Below, piece after piece: positions 10,322-21,699 of a DNA stretch of 64,000 bases. Each line of letters starts with the position of its first letter. The first letter of the stretch is position 1. Made by a program: the position numbers and the translations under genes. The notes below the pieces were generated by a model. That model did no database searches. It worked only from the letters and a program-made list of their open reading frames with translations, and was not told where the DNA came from. The stretch lies in contig OX235265.1 in the NCBI GenBank assembly GCA_944472135.2, positions 91,296,984 through 91,360,983 of the forward strand, read 5' to 3'. This DNA comes from Trichobilharzia regenti (taxonomy: Eukaryota > Platyhelminthes > Trematoda > Strigeidida > Schistosomatidae).

Positions 10322-10504
10322 TCCCAGGTTTTCCAGTGGTTCTCTAACTGATGTCAGCTCACGATTAAATCCTCCATGTAAACAAATAATAATTGTATCC
10401 ATGTAAAATTATCTATATAAATGCGACTGTACAGCTGCTTTTGAGAATGAAATTGCCGAAAAAATCGTCATCTTTACTGAACTTCGTGTTCTCTTCTTTT
10501 TTTA

Positions 10505-10775
10505 ATGTTCATATCGGTGTTTCCCATGACCATAATCTCTGATCTCCCCTTTTTCCTCACCACGCAATCTCCTCCATGTCAGCCTCGGCCAACGCCTAAA
10601 TCATCGTTCTTCAATCGGATTCCACTCGAGCAATGGTCAGCATTGCGTGCGCAATTCCATTCGACGGCCTCTTTAACGTATGCCTCAGTCATCTCTACTT
10701 TCTCCTACATATTTTTTCAGCAATCAACTCTTACCTGTCGGTTTGTTTCCAGTCAGAGACTCACATATTTTGAAG
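10505..10775 (-). pseudogene. RTE-3: terminal RTE-like fragment
   Basis: On the minus strand it corresponds to the C-terminal block around the RKWRWIGH motif, here strongly decayed (ctcgagtggaatccgattga; ggagattgcg). The motif order matches RTE-1. There is no intact frame. Confidence 0.6.
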
Positions 10776-10794
10776 GGTTCTCTAACTGAATTCA

Positions 10795-11360
10795 ATTTAT
10801 GATCATAAACTATAAATCGATTTAATAAAGTATGAATCAATAAGGTTATGAACCAAACACTATTCTAGACACATTAATAAGTAGATGTAACGGCCTTTTT
10901 CTTTCGTCTTCACCTCTTGATTGAAAGAATAATTACATTCTTAAATAAGAAGTGTGAATATGTGTGAATTTATCAGGTCAAAAAAGAATAACAAATAAAA
11001 ATGGAAATAGAAAAAAAAATTGGAAAAAAAACTTTATTTCCCAACAACATGAATTTTGAAAACAAGAAATAATTTGTTATTAATTGAAGCAGGACTTAAT
11101 TAATTAACTAATCCATTGAATTTTGGTAGAACTCTTTAGCTGAATAATCTACATACAATGTAATATGTATACTAAAATAAAATGTATGGACAGATATATG
11201 TGACTGCTAAAAACACTGTAGAGAATCAATCATGCATAACGACAGGTGTGTGTGTGAAAATGTTTAACGGGTCAAGTTTAGATGAATAATAAAAGGGAGA
11301 AGAAATGCGAGAGTTTAACTATTAAGTTTTGAATGGATTACAGTTCAGTTGTTCTTGTTC
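10795..11360. other. AT-rich unique DNA, nothing identified
   Basis: Poly-A and poly-T runs only. A weak SINE2-like string (gaagtttctgtagtgattcg) begins near 11363. Confidence 0.5.
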
Positions 11361-11362
11361 TA

Positions 11363-11470
11363 TGAAGTTTCTGTAGTGATTCGATTGTTTTCTGGGGGAT
11401 AGGATCACTAGCCCCACACCTGCTCACCCCACTCTCTTTCCCGGGCTTATGACCGGCTAGAAAACTAGCG
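11363..11470 (-). mobile_element. SINE2-like relic
   Basis: gaagtttctgtag, gggggataggatcactagcc and cacctgctcac parallel the body of SINE2 at 43170-43240. The head is missing. Confidence 0.4.
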
Positions 11471-11529
11471 AACTAGTGAACTAGTTTGAAAATCTGCTGC
11501 AATGAGCATAAAGAGGGGACGAAATTTCG

Positions 11530-11650
11530 ACTACCAACAACAAAGTTAAGTCAGTTAGTTCCTCCATATGGATCAGAAACGTGGTATCTCATCAAGAGAA
11601 TGTTCAACAAGCTAGTGAAGACATCAGCTGCCTGCTTCTCTTGCTCTCCA
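11530..11650 (+). pseudogene. RTE-4: short RTE-like relic
   Basis: The frame reads LSQLVPPYGSETWYLIKRM, matching the conserved VLLYGSETW block of the RTE family. Flanking sequence is not assignable. Confidence 0.5.
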
Positions 11651-11834
11651 CATAGAAGATCAAATAGGCAAAAGGAGTCAGCAGCGAGAAACTCTCCCGG
11701 TGGCTCCCCTCCGCTGACCAAGACAAACATTGGTTGGACAATAACATTTTCTGCATAGCCTCCTTCCTCAAACTAACTTCAGCCATGAATACATTCCACA
11801 TTCCTAACCATCAGAAGTCCCAAATACTTTCTGT

Positions 11835-12480
11835 ATAAAGACAATAGTCACATATTCCCTCTCGGGGCGATAGTACAAAAATGTTTATTCTGGTTTCAGA
11901 AACTGGGTCGCAGGACCGCGGGTCGATATTCCCACGGCCACTCTGCTCACACTGAATCATGGGCGGAACCCTGACGCTTACGCACCTAAGCAACTAGAGG
12001 TCGCGCCACTCACCTGAGCTATATGACACCACTGGACGGTTTTAGAGACACACAAACAGCCGCGGATCACACATTTTATTCAAAATTTAAGACTCACGAC
12101 TGATCGCAGTCCAACGAAGCCTTAAAGGCCACCATCCTGAGCAAATTAGTCTCGGACATAACCCTTTCACAGGTCGTCCGAAGGTTCGAATCAAGCTGCT
12201 CAGTAGACACAAGGATACGAGACTCTCACAAACATACTTCCCGGTCGGTTTTCACGACCAGGCTGCAGATTGCAGTCAATGCCTCAGTGCCTCCCATGAT
12301 GCATTAACACAAAAGAGGATAACAGCCAGAACATTGCCGCGTAAGGCATTCCCGAAAAGTGCAGAAAATAGTTCACTCTCATCCTGACAGAATTTAGCTA
12401 GGGGAGGTGGAAACAACCCCACCCAGCGGGAACCACGCATAGGTACCCGTCAGCGCAACCATGACGATTTTGTAAATTGT
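11835..12480. other. GC-richer island of unknown origin
   Basis: This stretch is visibly richer in G+C than its surroundings (for example gtcgcaggaccgcgggtcga and cccacccagcgggaacc) and matches none of the other repeats here. A tRNA-like string (tagctcaggtgag on the minus strand, near 12010-12020) suggests a Pol III head, possibly of another SINE or a recent insertion. No long frame is present. Confidence 0.4.
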
Positions 12481-12489
12481 ATTAATTTG

Positions 12490-13310
12490 TCTAATTGTTA
12501 TTTGATAACTATCCTATAAATTTTATTAGGAAGATCAGAAAAGGCCAAAAACAAAATAAAAATAATTGTGAAACTAGTAATAATAACATAAATAAGAGAG
12601 AATATAAGTCATCTACTGTTATACCATATACGGAGGGGACATCTGAGACCCTACGTAGGAGAACTAATAAAGCAGAAATTAGAGTAGCATTCAAATGAAC
12701 AAACTCACTCATTGACAAGCTCTGCAAGTTAAAGGATCCTGTTGACCCAATTAAATAGAATAATATAATTTACAAAATACCCTGCAATGACTGTGAGTTA
12801 AGTTAACTACATAGGTCTAGCAGACTCAGGACTAGCAGATCAGGAGTGGTGAGATTATCAGAACATGGGAGTTTATCTAAGGTTAGAGTGACTGATCCCA
12901 CGGTGATAAGTAATTTGGAAAAAAGATCAGCATTCACACTGAGTGCATTAACACACAACCACAGAATAGCTTGGGAGAAGGTCAAAATTCTAAGAAGTAA
13001 TATAGGTAGGTGGAGAGAGAGGCGTTTGATTACTGAATCTTTGTTCGTCGAGTCCACACCCAACATATGCAATAGGACTGACTCACCACTCATACCGGAA
13101 ATATGGAGAATACTACAAACAATCAAGTCAAGCGATAAATTGAAATAATGGAATTATGTAAACGATGTTAGAAAGTTGTGTGAGTACCTTGATATGATTA
13201 TGAGCAATAAATTGTGCTCGAAACATGGTCATCATTAAATATTACTGTACAACACTGTGAGACTTTATCAAAATAAATTTTATTCATAATGGAATTATGC
13301 TGTAGCATAG
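12490..13310 (+). pseudogene. PLE-9: linker, GIY-YIG endonuclease and pLTR of a Penelope-like element
   Basis: The frame reads KSSTVIPYTEGTSETLRRR (linker), NNIIYKIPCNDCE (start of GIY-YIG, interrupted by stops), LEKRSAFTLSALTHNHRIAW and ERRLITESLFVESTPN, then PEIWRILQ near 13120. The tyrosine region is decayed. A 3' pLTR (about 13160-13310) carries gctcgaaacatggtcatcat. The family is the same as 26385-27870 and 52365-53570. Confidence 0.82.
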
Positions 13311-13431
13311 TGCACAGGCTGCATTCTCATGATAACGAAACCAGCATTGTGCATTCCACTGTTGCTGAATATTATTTGACGCCTTATATAATCTGAATAC
13401 TGACATCCAACTAGTGTAGAACTTCTGTATT

Positions 13432-13556
13432 CAAGTGTTGGTTTTGCGAGCATTCGATTTGAAGTCTGGTCACCAAGTGACTTCAACTGAAGAAGAATAA
13501 CTCAAAGTCGGGGAACACTGGACACACGTTTCATCCTAGTTTTAACTTTTTCAGCA
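13432..13556 (-). mobile_element. HHR-R remnant
   Basis: The minus strand keeps the tail (tcaagtgttggtttt at its edge) and ribozyme region. The core is ctgaaaa, so G8 is lost, although GAAA remains. Confidence 0.6.
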
Positions 13557-13979
13557 GAGACTAAATTCTTCGAAATACCACTCAAATAACCTGTTCACAG
13601 TAGTTTTATTTAAGTTCACGATTCAGTGAAACTACAAATTGGTAGATTTGTGGGTACCAAGAGATGAACTACACAGAACTACGTAGTTTGTACGAGGGCT
13701 GGGGTATTGTCAGGTTACCCAGACTGAAGCATATGGTTTTTTTAATAGGCCACCCTAAGCGTTTGACGACAAGTTCGGTCCACAAGGCAGCGTCTGGAGC
13801 CACCTTTTTCTTGGTTTCCAGCTATCAGAACAAGTTCTTATGCCATATGATCCATTTGAATTCTGCAGGTCATATGTACTTTGAGGTTTGGAATCAGGTT
13901 TTTCTATCTCACCTACGTGGAAATGCACGTCAGGCAGTTTGAATGTAAGCTCCAGAAATTCACATTCGCCATTTCACCT

Positions 13980-15332
13980 TCTTCAGGACCACTCTTGCCA
14001 CCTGAAAGCAGTGAATACGAATTATGTCGAAGAGGCTATGAACGCTTGATCGCATGGAAGCGTTAAATTTGTACCTATTGCTATTACCTTCCCGTTACTA
14101 AAAACTATGGAAAAGTTGCTCTCAAAGCCTTTAACTATCCCAAACAATTCGCCTGCAGTACTTTAGATGCAGCTGCAGTCTTGCATCATAATAATGTCTC
14201 CAGTTTACAAGAAGGGGCTAAATTTGTTTGCTGCACCTTCCTGGATTATAGATCTGCTGAAATTCAAACTGAGTGTTGGGTTATCAAATGGCGCATTCTT
14301 AATTCTCAAGAAGAAAGCCGTATACTGTATGTCAGGGGTAGTCTTCCACTTCAAACTTGCTGACGCTAGCGTTCCTAAAGGCGTTGTTCTTTCTCTTTTC
14401 CGTTTTCTTTCTCCTTGTATGACTTGCCTCACTTAGCGATTTCTAAAAGAATATTTCGTCTGACGTTTTACATTGAGAAGTTAAGGCACTCAGGCATATC
14501 TCAACCGCTCTTCTTACAGTGCGTCAACTTGTGCACCGTAACTATTCTTCTATACTGTTCACCCCTGCTTATTCTTTCCTGGATTGCTTGAAAAAGACTA
14601 TTTCATGCTTCGTAGAACTCTGAAGACTGTCAGTCAGTAGGGCGAGTGCTATGCAATTAGGCCATATTGTTGACATCTTTATTGATGGGCACTTGATTTC
14701 ATCTAACAACAAGAATTTGAGCATCCACTCTACCCACAGCTACAACCTTGTGTCTCTTCATGTAAAACAAAATGTCATTTCAAAAGATTTTATGCATGTA
14801 CGTCTAAGTATAAAAATTCCACTACACCATATTTGGCGGCATGTATTTTATGTGATAAAAGTAGTATCAGGAGCGAACTAACTAACTAACTAACATTCTT
14901 TGCATTAATAAATAAACCATTTTCTCCATCCTTATTACACCAAGGTTTATTTATATTTATACTTATAGTCTTCGCAATTATTTGTGTGCTGAATTTCTCA
15001 TAAATGTAAACATCATTTAAGCTGCGTAATAACTGTTATTTTTTGTCTTTCCCCTCACCATATTATATCAACAGAACATTAGATTTAATTATTTATAGCA
15101 TGCTAAAATTTCCAAACTGAATCGACAATACCACTTGAAACAAACTAACTGTTGTTATTATTATTATATTCATTATTCTCAATTCGTACTTCGAATATTT
15201 TCGACTTAATACAGTAAATTTGGACCAATTTCTGTTGTTAATTTTATTTATCTGCTGAGTAAGTCCAGTGCAACATTGCAACAAACGCCAAGAATTCTAT
15301 TCAGTACTGTCTTGGGATTAAAGTAGATTAAT
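13980..15332 (+). pseudogene. CR1-B: CR1-like LINE, RT to 3' end
   Basis: RT pieces in shifting frames: MEKLLSKPLTIPNNSPA-like (about 14110), AKFVCCTFLDYRSAEIQT (about 14220), VVLSLFRF before a DLPHL-like block (about 14380), then the C-terminal LQLGHIVDIFIDGHL block. The untranslated 3' part (15060-15332) is the complement of 22820-23080 and ends in gggattaaagtagatta. Stops and shifts throughout make it dead. The sequence 13660-13980 may be further 5' CR1 but is not clear. Confidence 0.75.
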
Positions 15333-15508
15333 TTTCATGGAGGACCAATGGATCGGGTCCCATTGGCTCAATGGTCTACGAGCTCGTAAGGTCCTTGGTT
15401 TGAACTCCCTATGGTGGGTACGTACTGCTGAAGAATCCCAAACTGGGCTGACAAAACCGCTGGCTGTCCAGGTTTTCCATTGGTTCTCTAAATGATGTCA
15501 TCTCACTT
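15331..15508 (+). mobile_element. HHR-R, 3'-truncated copy
   Basis: Head with box A ttggctcaatgg, then gtactgctgaaga (stem I and core intact), but GAAA is replaced by tgacaaaac and the cleavage region is rearranged. It runs directly into the tail of a minus SINE1. The block 15331-15711 is bracketed by aagtagatta. Confidence 0.8.
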
Positions 15509-15706
15509 TTTATTATTTTTTTATTTTTGATTTACAGCTTGATTCCACACTGTATTTTTGGTACAAGTATGGAATTTTCAGTATGGATATCGGTAGCCCA
15601 AATTTTGCAGGCCGTCCATAGATATCAGGTGTTCGCCGGCGTGGGCTCGAACCCCGGACCATGTGCATGGTCGGCGAGGTCCTAACCACTGTGCCACCGA
15701 CGCACA
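15509..15706 (-). mobile_element. SINE1
   Basis: Minus strand: head gcgtcggtggcacagtgg, box B ggttcgagccc, family body and an A-rich tail at the left edge. The head reads to 15706. All family landmarks are present. Confidence 0.9.
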
Positions 15707-15721
15707 AAGTGAAGTAGATTA

Positions 15722-16157
15722 GTTATATTATTATTTCAAGAGGAAGTTCAGAGTTTGCTCACCCTAGGCTGTACCAGGTCATTTATGGGGTAATACTTTA
15801 TTACTTTATTATTCTGTGTGAGAATGTAAGTCATTGGCTTAAGGTGATGGTAGAGTAATTGATTGGGTTGTGAAACGAAATCTATTGGGATGGTAAAGAC
15901 AAATGTTACTAATGCCAAGTTGTCATGTGCATTGTTTGAATTCATTAAAAATTCATTCACAAGAGTTTCAAGTTCGCAATTCAGTGATACTACTTGGAAA
16001 AGTCGCTTACGGACTAATTAAATTTGCTGACAATTTCTTATGAAAATCTTGGATTTACTTCCCTATTTATTTTCACTCACTAACTCTGATCACTATTCCG
16101 TCATTTGTCTATTTATCCCAACGAATGTAGCAGGCTATCCTTGATAATAGATTACTG
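15722..16157. other. Unique DNA, no gene recognised
   Basis: A 70-codon minus frame (15748-15960) is open but has no recognisable motif or splice context. Nothing else is seen. Confidence 0.45.
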
Positions 16158-16504
16158 TGTGGTGAGAGCTGTCTGAGAACAAGCCACAGTTGTAGACACC
16201 AATTTACGTCAATGTTTACGTCCTGAATCGGAGTCATAAGAAAAAAAGTATAAAGCTTAACCTTGAGAAACTCATCAACCAATCACAGCAGACTCAGCGC
16301 ATGCAAATACGATTCACAGATATATGGCTTAACTTTCGAAGAAACGGTCACAAGTAGTACAGAATAACCTTCAGCAAGAAAACAACCAAGCAGAAGACGT
16401 TGCTTCTCCGCTGACAATAATGTACATAAAATATGCACATATAAATATCTCTTGATTTCCTCAATAAACGATCTGTTGATTGGCCGTTGTCTTCTGGCGT
16501 TACA
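16158..16504 (+). repeat. Solo LTR, diverged copy
   Basis: It starts tgtggtgagagctg and ends cttctggcgttaca, has a TATA-like tataaata at 16440-16447 and AATAAA at 16463-16468, and aligns end to end with 49759-50117. No target duplication is visible and no internal gag-pol flanks it. Confidence 0.82.
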
Positions 16505-17171
16505 GATGCACACAGTTACAAATCGATATCACCCTCATAGTGTTTATTTTAAAAAGTCACCACTCCCCCACATTTGTAATGAAGAGCAAGTGTAGTAACT
16601 TATTTTCGATATTATTAAAAGAAACCATTAGACTATTTCAAAATGTTCATAGAAGTGGGTCTCCGAGCAGAGAAAATAATGATTTGTATTTCCATGTTAA
16701 TCATCCATCATCACGCATCTTGGGAAGTACATTCCAATTTTTAAACCTATTGTATATTCATGACAAACATTCAAATATGTTTTTTTTTGTGTAACAGTCC
16801 AATGTAACATTAGAGAGAATTAATGAGTTTATAAGTGATGTTCTTGAGTTTCTCTTTCAGAAGACAAAAATACTTAGTTCCATCAGTGTGTGTGTGACTT
16901 GCGTGACTGTAATACAGGTGAAAAAATGGCCAGGAGAATAAGTGAATGCTTTTACTGATGAAATAACACATGTGTATATATACTGAAGAAATAGACCAAC
17001 CTACAATCGCCAACATATTAACCGTCGAATGTAAAAAAGGATAGCATTGTAAAATGTAAATTGACAAGTGAAAAATTGCGGATATTTTAAAATAGCCATT
17101 CCTACAAAATTTAAAAACATCGAATCACCAGAGAATTAGTTAACATTATTAACAGGCAATAGCGACATTTT
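16505..17171. other. AT-rich unique DNA, nothing identified
   Basis: A 104-codon plus frame spans the LTR edge (16480-16794), without motifs. Nothing else is supported. Confidence 0.45.
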
Positions 17172-17356
17172 CAAGTGTTCAGTTGTAGGAGTTTGATTGG
17201 TTACAGGTTAGACTATGAAACGACTTCAGTTAGGGAACAGTTGGAAAACCAGTAGGGAGCACCGGACAACTTTTTTTATCTTAGTTTGAGACTGTTCAGT
17301 AGTATACAACCACAGAGATCCGAAACCAGGTCCTTCAGGTTACAAGGCAAGCTTGT
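17172..17356 (-). mobile_element. HHR-R, degenerate copy
   Basis: The minus strand retains the tail (gactatgaaacgacttcagt at its left), the stem I return and a box-B relic. The ribozyme core is ctgaaca and GAAA is lost. Confidence 0.7.
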
Positions 17357-17367
17357 ATGTGTATAAA

Positions 17368-17676
17368 TGTGGTGAGAGCTGGCTGTTAGTCAGAATCGGT
17401 GGACAGTAATTTACGTCAATGTTTATGTCCCAAATATTGGTCGTGAGAAAAATGAGAACAATGGCTTTGCGTAGGTGGATAAAATTGACATATAGATGAT
17501 ATGACATTCAATAAACAGTCATAAAGAGATGCAAGGTTAACTTTCTGTGAGAAAGAACCAATCGGAAGACTGTGTTTTTTTGCTAACAATAATCTATAAT
17601 ATGTACATGAAAATCTATAAATATGTGTTGATTTCCTTAATATAGGATCTGCTTCCTGGCCTTGTCTTTTGTTGTT
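17368..17676 (+). repeat. Solo LTR, diverged copy
   Basis: It starts tgtggtgagagctgg and ends tgttgttac, with ctataaatatgtgttgattt near the 3' part. A block of about 70 bp in the middle is replaced relative to 49759-50117, and AATAAA has drifted. Confidence 0.75.
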
Positions 17677-17914
17677 ACGTAAATACTATCAACAAGTGTT
17701 GGATATAGTCCACGAATCAGCTGCTCAGTGGGATGTGAAATAACCGAACAATATGGAAGACAAATGGTGAAATTGATGACTACAGATGCATACTGTTGGA
17801 TCAATATATATCAACAAATAATATATGTCCAAAAAAAGTAAAAAATAAAACTCTTAAATAGAAACACATGTTACCGATGATCTCTGCAATTGTATTGTCA
17901 AGTAGAAGATAACA

Positions 17915-19660
17915 CGAACAAATACAGAAAGTTATCATAACCAAGGTAGCCAAAATTAGAGAACAACAACCAGATAATACACCAGTTGACTACTGCGTAG
18001 TCAAACTACCTTTAAAAAAACACTATGAAATCTGGAACAACAACACTATAAAAAGGATTAAATTACAACACTGAAGACGCTAAAAAAACTGATTTCATCA
18101 CTGCTTTTAAACCAACACTCAAATCGTCAAACTTACAAGAGGAAACACAAGAACAGATACGCCAGACAATCGTACAAATGTTCAAAGACCAAAAACAACA
18201 CAAACACAAACTGAACTCCCAAGAACGAAAGGCCCTCAAAAAGCTGAAAAATAGGAAAGACGTCGTCATTCTTCCAGCTGACAAAGTAAGAACCATAGTA
18301 GTCATGGACAGAGAAAAAACACCTAGAAAGCTGAAGAATTACTCAAAGATGAGAATGTATATCAACAGCTTTCAATAAATCCCATTCAAACATTGGACAA
18401 TCGCATCCAAAGAACCCCAAACAAGCTCACCAAAAGAGATCAGACCACAAAATATCGATGCTGAATGAAATCTAATGAACTATTTCTGTCTCGCTTCTAT
18501 GGTAGATCCAAAGTACACTAACCAAACACCTCATTACGACCAATCATATCACTCCCAGGAAAACCTAAAAAAATTTACACAAAGAACTATACAGAAAATT
18601 AAAACACCTAAGGGAATCCTGCGATCAGTTCAACAAATCTGCAACCCAACTTCTACAGAAAATCAGAGGCATTCCGACAGATGAACAATAAATAATGGCC
18701 CCCTTCGACGTCACAGCAACTGGACAGAAACTAGCAAAAACCCATCGGGCAGTTACTGCTCAGCAACGACGAACACCACACACAGCACTCAAAAATGCGA
18801 CACACATGTTGGACGGATGCGTAACTCTTGTCTAACAACTTGCTTCCAATTCAAAAGCCAATATAAAGGAGCATTCATAGGTCGCCCGTATCACGTTTGA
18901 TTGCAGAAACAGTGGTGCTAAGACTGAAAAACATAATCTTACCTAAGATCAAACCCAGAATTTGGATATATTCCGTGGATGACACATTTGTGATAATCAA
19001 AAGAAGCGACTTCGACGAGACTTACAACCTAATAAACAGCAGTTCTCATGTCAACCAAAATACTCAACAGCGAAAGAAGATAAAACCAACATCACCTACA
19101 AAATAGAGTGTAACAACTGCGAAAAACACCACATTGGCCACGGTGGACGTCCCCTCCGTCTTCGTGTCCATGAACATAAACTAAATAGCCATCAAAAGAC
19201 ATGACATCCCCTCTAACACTCGTATCACTACATACAGACAACCACGGACATCAATTTGACTGGGAAAGCCAACGTTCAAATATTATACAGAGGAAACACC
19301 AAGAATGTTAGAGAATTTTTAGAAGCCTGGTATTCCAGTGAATCATCAATCAATTGACGCATAGACATAGACAAAATTTACCAATCTGTAGGAAGGAAAT
19401 CTCATACACAAAGGGTCAAAACTTTATGTCAAGGAAACAACCAGTACCAATACAAGTAGTCTGTAGGGTGTAAAAACACACAAGAAAGACTGAACACGTT
19501 CAAGGTGACCAAGATAGGTGACCAATAAGCTCATGGTAAAATTTAAAAGCTCACTTCACCAAATTGAAGCATGCGCTGAGGATTTTGCTTAGTAGGGCAA
19601 TGAAAGCTTCATACATAAACCATCCAGACTAGAGAACACAAATACACCAAAACCAATCGT
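17915..19660 (+). pseudogene. PLE-2: Penelope-like element, RT and GIY-YIG with 3' pLTR
   Basis: Order: N-terminal part (LKKHYEIWNNNTIKRI), RKALKKLKNRKDVVILPADK (18240s, the conserved PLE N-terminal block), a damaged middle, then RIWIYSVDDTFVIIKRSDFD with the catalytic VDD intact (18955-19010), and after a deletion NCEKHHIGHGGRPLRLRVHE (19110-19170), a GIY-YIG block in which the Tyr-Ile pair is degraded to HI. The 3' part (19500-19660) is the pLTR type also present at 57270-57450. Many stops. Confidence 0.85.
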
Positions 19661-19739
19661 TTTAGACTGACTTCCACTACAAATACAATGACAGCAATAC
19701 TGTCACTGAAAGTTTTTCTATGAAATCGTAAAAATCAAA

Positions 19740-20765
19740 AAGGTGGTGTCGTTTATGTGTTATGGCTTCTCAAAATTCTCCAGATATTCCTCTACCCTCT
19801 CTTCCATTTTTTTTGCGACTTTGCACGTACAACAACTCATGGTGATGATAGAATCACAGAAAAGAAGCATCATCTGAAGCATTCTACACAGCTTTACTAC
19901 AATAAACTAACCTCAGCAATCTAATCTCAACGTGCATATACCAGTTTACTTGGTTTTGTGGAACTGAGTACGTTGGCCGTACCATGCGCCGACTTGAAAA
20001 ACGCACTCGTGAACACTACCCAGCCTGGCTAGTAAAAGGAGATAAAGAGCGTGTATCCAGTTCAGTGACAGAACATCTGGTTAATTCAGAACATTCAGCG
20101 CCTTTCAAAAGATCCTTCAAAGTAATATACGAGATTCAATCAAACTTATCAAAGGGAGTGAAATCAAGACATCTGGGCATAGCCGAGGCATTGGCTATCC
20201 AAAAGCTCAAACCGACGCATTGTGCCCAAAAGAAATACATCCAAACCGTGTCCCTGCCATGGCCATCATAAACAGATAAATTTTTCAGTAATGACCATCC
20301 TATCGCCTTTCTTATCTAAACTTCCTGTTTATTCATGTTATTTTAAGTCTTTCTTAATCCCTGTTTACACTATCATATTTTCATACCCGAACTTCGTGTT
20401 TATTTTGTCATTTTATTATTTCTATATATTTAATCCCTGATTGCATAAACATTTATTCATCACATTAGTTTTTTTATCCAAACATCCTGTCTATTGCTGT
20501 TATTTCTACATTTCTAATCCCCAATTGCACAATCAGTGTCAATCTTCTCAGTAGTTATGATGCTACTTTGTTTATTTTATCCATCCCACTGTTTATTATG
20601 GCATTCTAATTCCTAATTTTTATTTTTATTAATTTGCCCCATGACCGGAAATTATTCTAGAACTTTCCCATCCATTTGATACAAATACACAAATGTACAG
20701 CCTAGCTGACGATGATTTCGTTGAAAAGAAAATTTTCTTCCTGCAACTGTCCCTTAATATATCAG
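19740..20765 (+). mobile_element. PLE-3: 5'-truncated Penelope-like element
   Basis: It has about 160 bp before the endonuclease, an intact endonuclease frame (19906-20271) and a 3' terminal repeat ending near gatttcgttgaaaagaaaat (20716-20735), closely matching 37335-37890. The RT is absent. Confidence 0.85.
19906..20271 (+). pseudogene. GIY-YIG endonuclease domain of PLE-3, frame intact
   Basis: 121 codons are open without the RT part. Key blocks: FTWFCGTEYVGRTMRRLEKR with the conserved Tyr and Arg, REHYPAWLVKGDKE, SSSVTEHLVNSEH (His/Glu region) and the end IQTVSLPWPS. An ATG occurs at 19984, inside the domain, so translation alone would lose the motif. In PLEs this domain makes the nick that primes reverse transcription. 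It is probably a recent but truncated copy and not a working gene. Confidence 0.8.
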
Positions 20766-20769
20766 AGTT

Positions 20770-21309
20770 ACTTAAATATTTGAACAATTAAAATAAACCT
20801 CTTGCATTCATCTGTAAACTTAAATATTCCCACAAATCTTTATTTAAAATCCATCAGTCTAGCTAGACAAATGTAGCCAAACAGAGGCGTCTAACTTCAG
20901 CCCCCCACCCCCCCGCAATTTCGCTTGATAGCATTTTGATTATTCTGTTTATGTGAAAGCCATTCCTTGTTCACTCTCGACACCGATGAATGAGGTCTCA
21001 CTGTGAATGAAACAGTTGTGGGACGCGATAAACCAACCAGTCTGTAATTATCATAAAGTCACAAACTGATTAAAAAGCCTAATGTCAATATACTGAACTC
21101 TTAAGTTAATTAAACCTAGTTCATTCAATGAAAAAATCACTGTACGGCTACTTCACTCTCCTCCATACACCCACACACGCATAACACCTTAAATACCAGG
21201 CGAACAATGACTTCACTGTCGCCTTTTTTGCAAATGGGACAATCGAAAATTCATTCAAAAACCAGCAAGTCTAATAAACAACACATTGCATAACCGGATC
21301 TGTTGTATT
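20770..21309. other. Unique DNA, nothing identified
   Basis: It contains a C run (ccccccacccccccc, about 20900). No convincing frame or repeat is seen. Confidence 0.5.
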
Positions 21310-21699
21310 CTTTTCATTGGTCGTAGGATTCTATCATGAGCTGACTTCGGTCAGAGAACCATTGGAAAACCAGTTGGGAGTACTGGACAGCTAGTTGTTT
21401 CGTCAGCCCAGTTTGAAGCTATTCAGCAGTACGTACACATTATAAGGGGATCGAACCCAATACCTTCTGGTTACAAGGCTAACGAGGTCGTAGACCACTT
21501 AGCCTCTGGGACTCGATCCAATGGTCCTTTAATTTTAACTGCTGCCAATTCACGACATACCACGACCATTTCGCAATGTCTTCTTCGATGAGTTACGACC
21601 TCATCTTCAACCTACTACACCCTACTGGTGACGACTTCCCACTAGAACCAGCCCAGGTTAACTGCCTGAATAGGACCTGTCGCTAGTGAGCATTAGATC
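21310..21699 (-). mobile_element. HHR-R, full-length copy, ribozyme dead
   Basis: Complete order on the minus strand. The core reads ctgaata, so G8 is lost. Stem II is replaced by a longer gggctgac form shared with the copies at 21760, 25330 and 34992, which marks a subfamily. Confidence 0.82.

Larger units (their letters stand above)
9696..10378. mobile_element. HHR-R composite insertion (inverted copy plus permuted copy) with 12-bp target duplication
   Basis: It is flanked by taaacaaataat at 9684-9695 and again at 10379-10390. Segment 9696-9921 is a minus copy (tail, ribozyme, tRNA-like head). Segment 9922-10378 is a plus copy that begins just past the ribozyme site: tail 9924-10012, 5' region 10013-10200, tRNA-like head with box A tggctcaatgg (10207-10217) and box B near 10255-10266, ribozyme 10276-10321, then the tail again. 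The 50-bp tail start repeats at 9924 and 10328, giving a 404-bp period. Both ribozymes keep a consensus core. Confidence 0.9.
7728..10475 (+). mobile_element. PLE-1: Penelope-like element with long inverted terminal repeats, interrupted by an HHR-R composite
   Basis: The left arm 7728-7992 is the reverse complement of the right arm 9500-9695 plus 10379-10475. For example, the left has acaaggggcttagaaacaag and the right has its complement near 9595. Between the arms lie a 5'-truncated RT and a GIY-YIG endonuclease region (7993-9160) and an AT-rich 3' region. The right arm is split by a 683-bp HHR-R composite flanked by a 12-bp duplication. Inverted or direct pLTRs are a known feature of PLEs. 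Confidence 0.88.

Noticed and set aside
15093..15284. Minus ORF at the CR1-B end as a gene
   Set aside because: It is antisense to the 3' untranslated part of CR1-B.
16283..16513. 76-codon minus ORF
   Set aside because: Lies inside a solo LTR; not expected to code.
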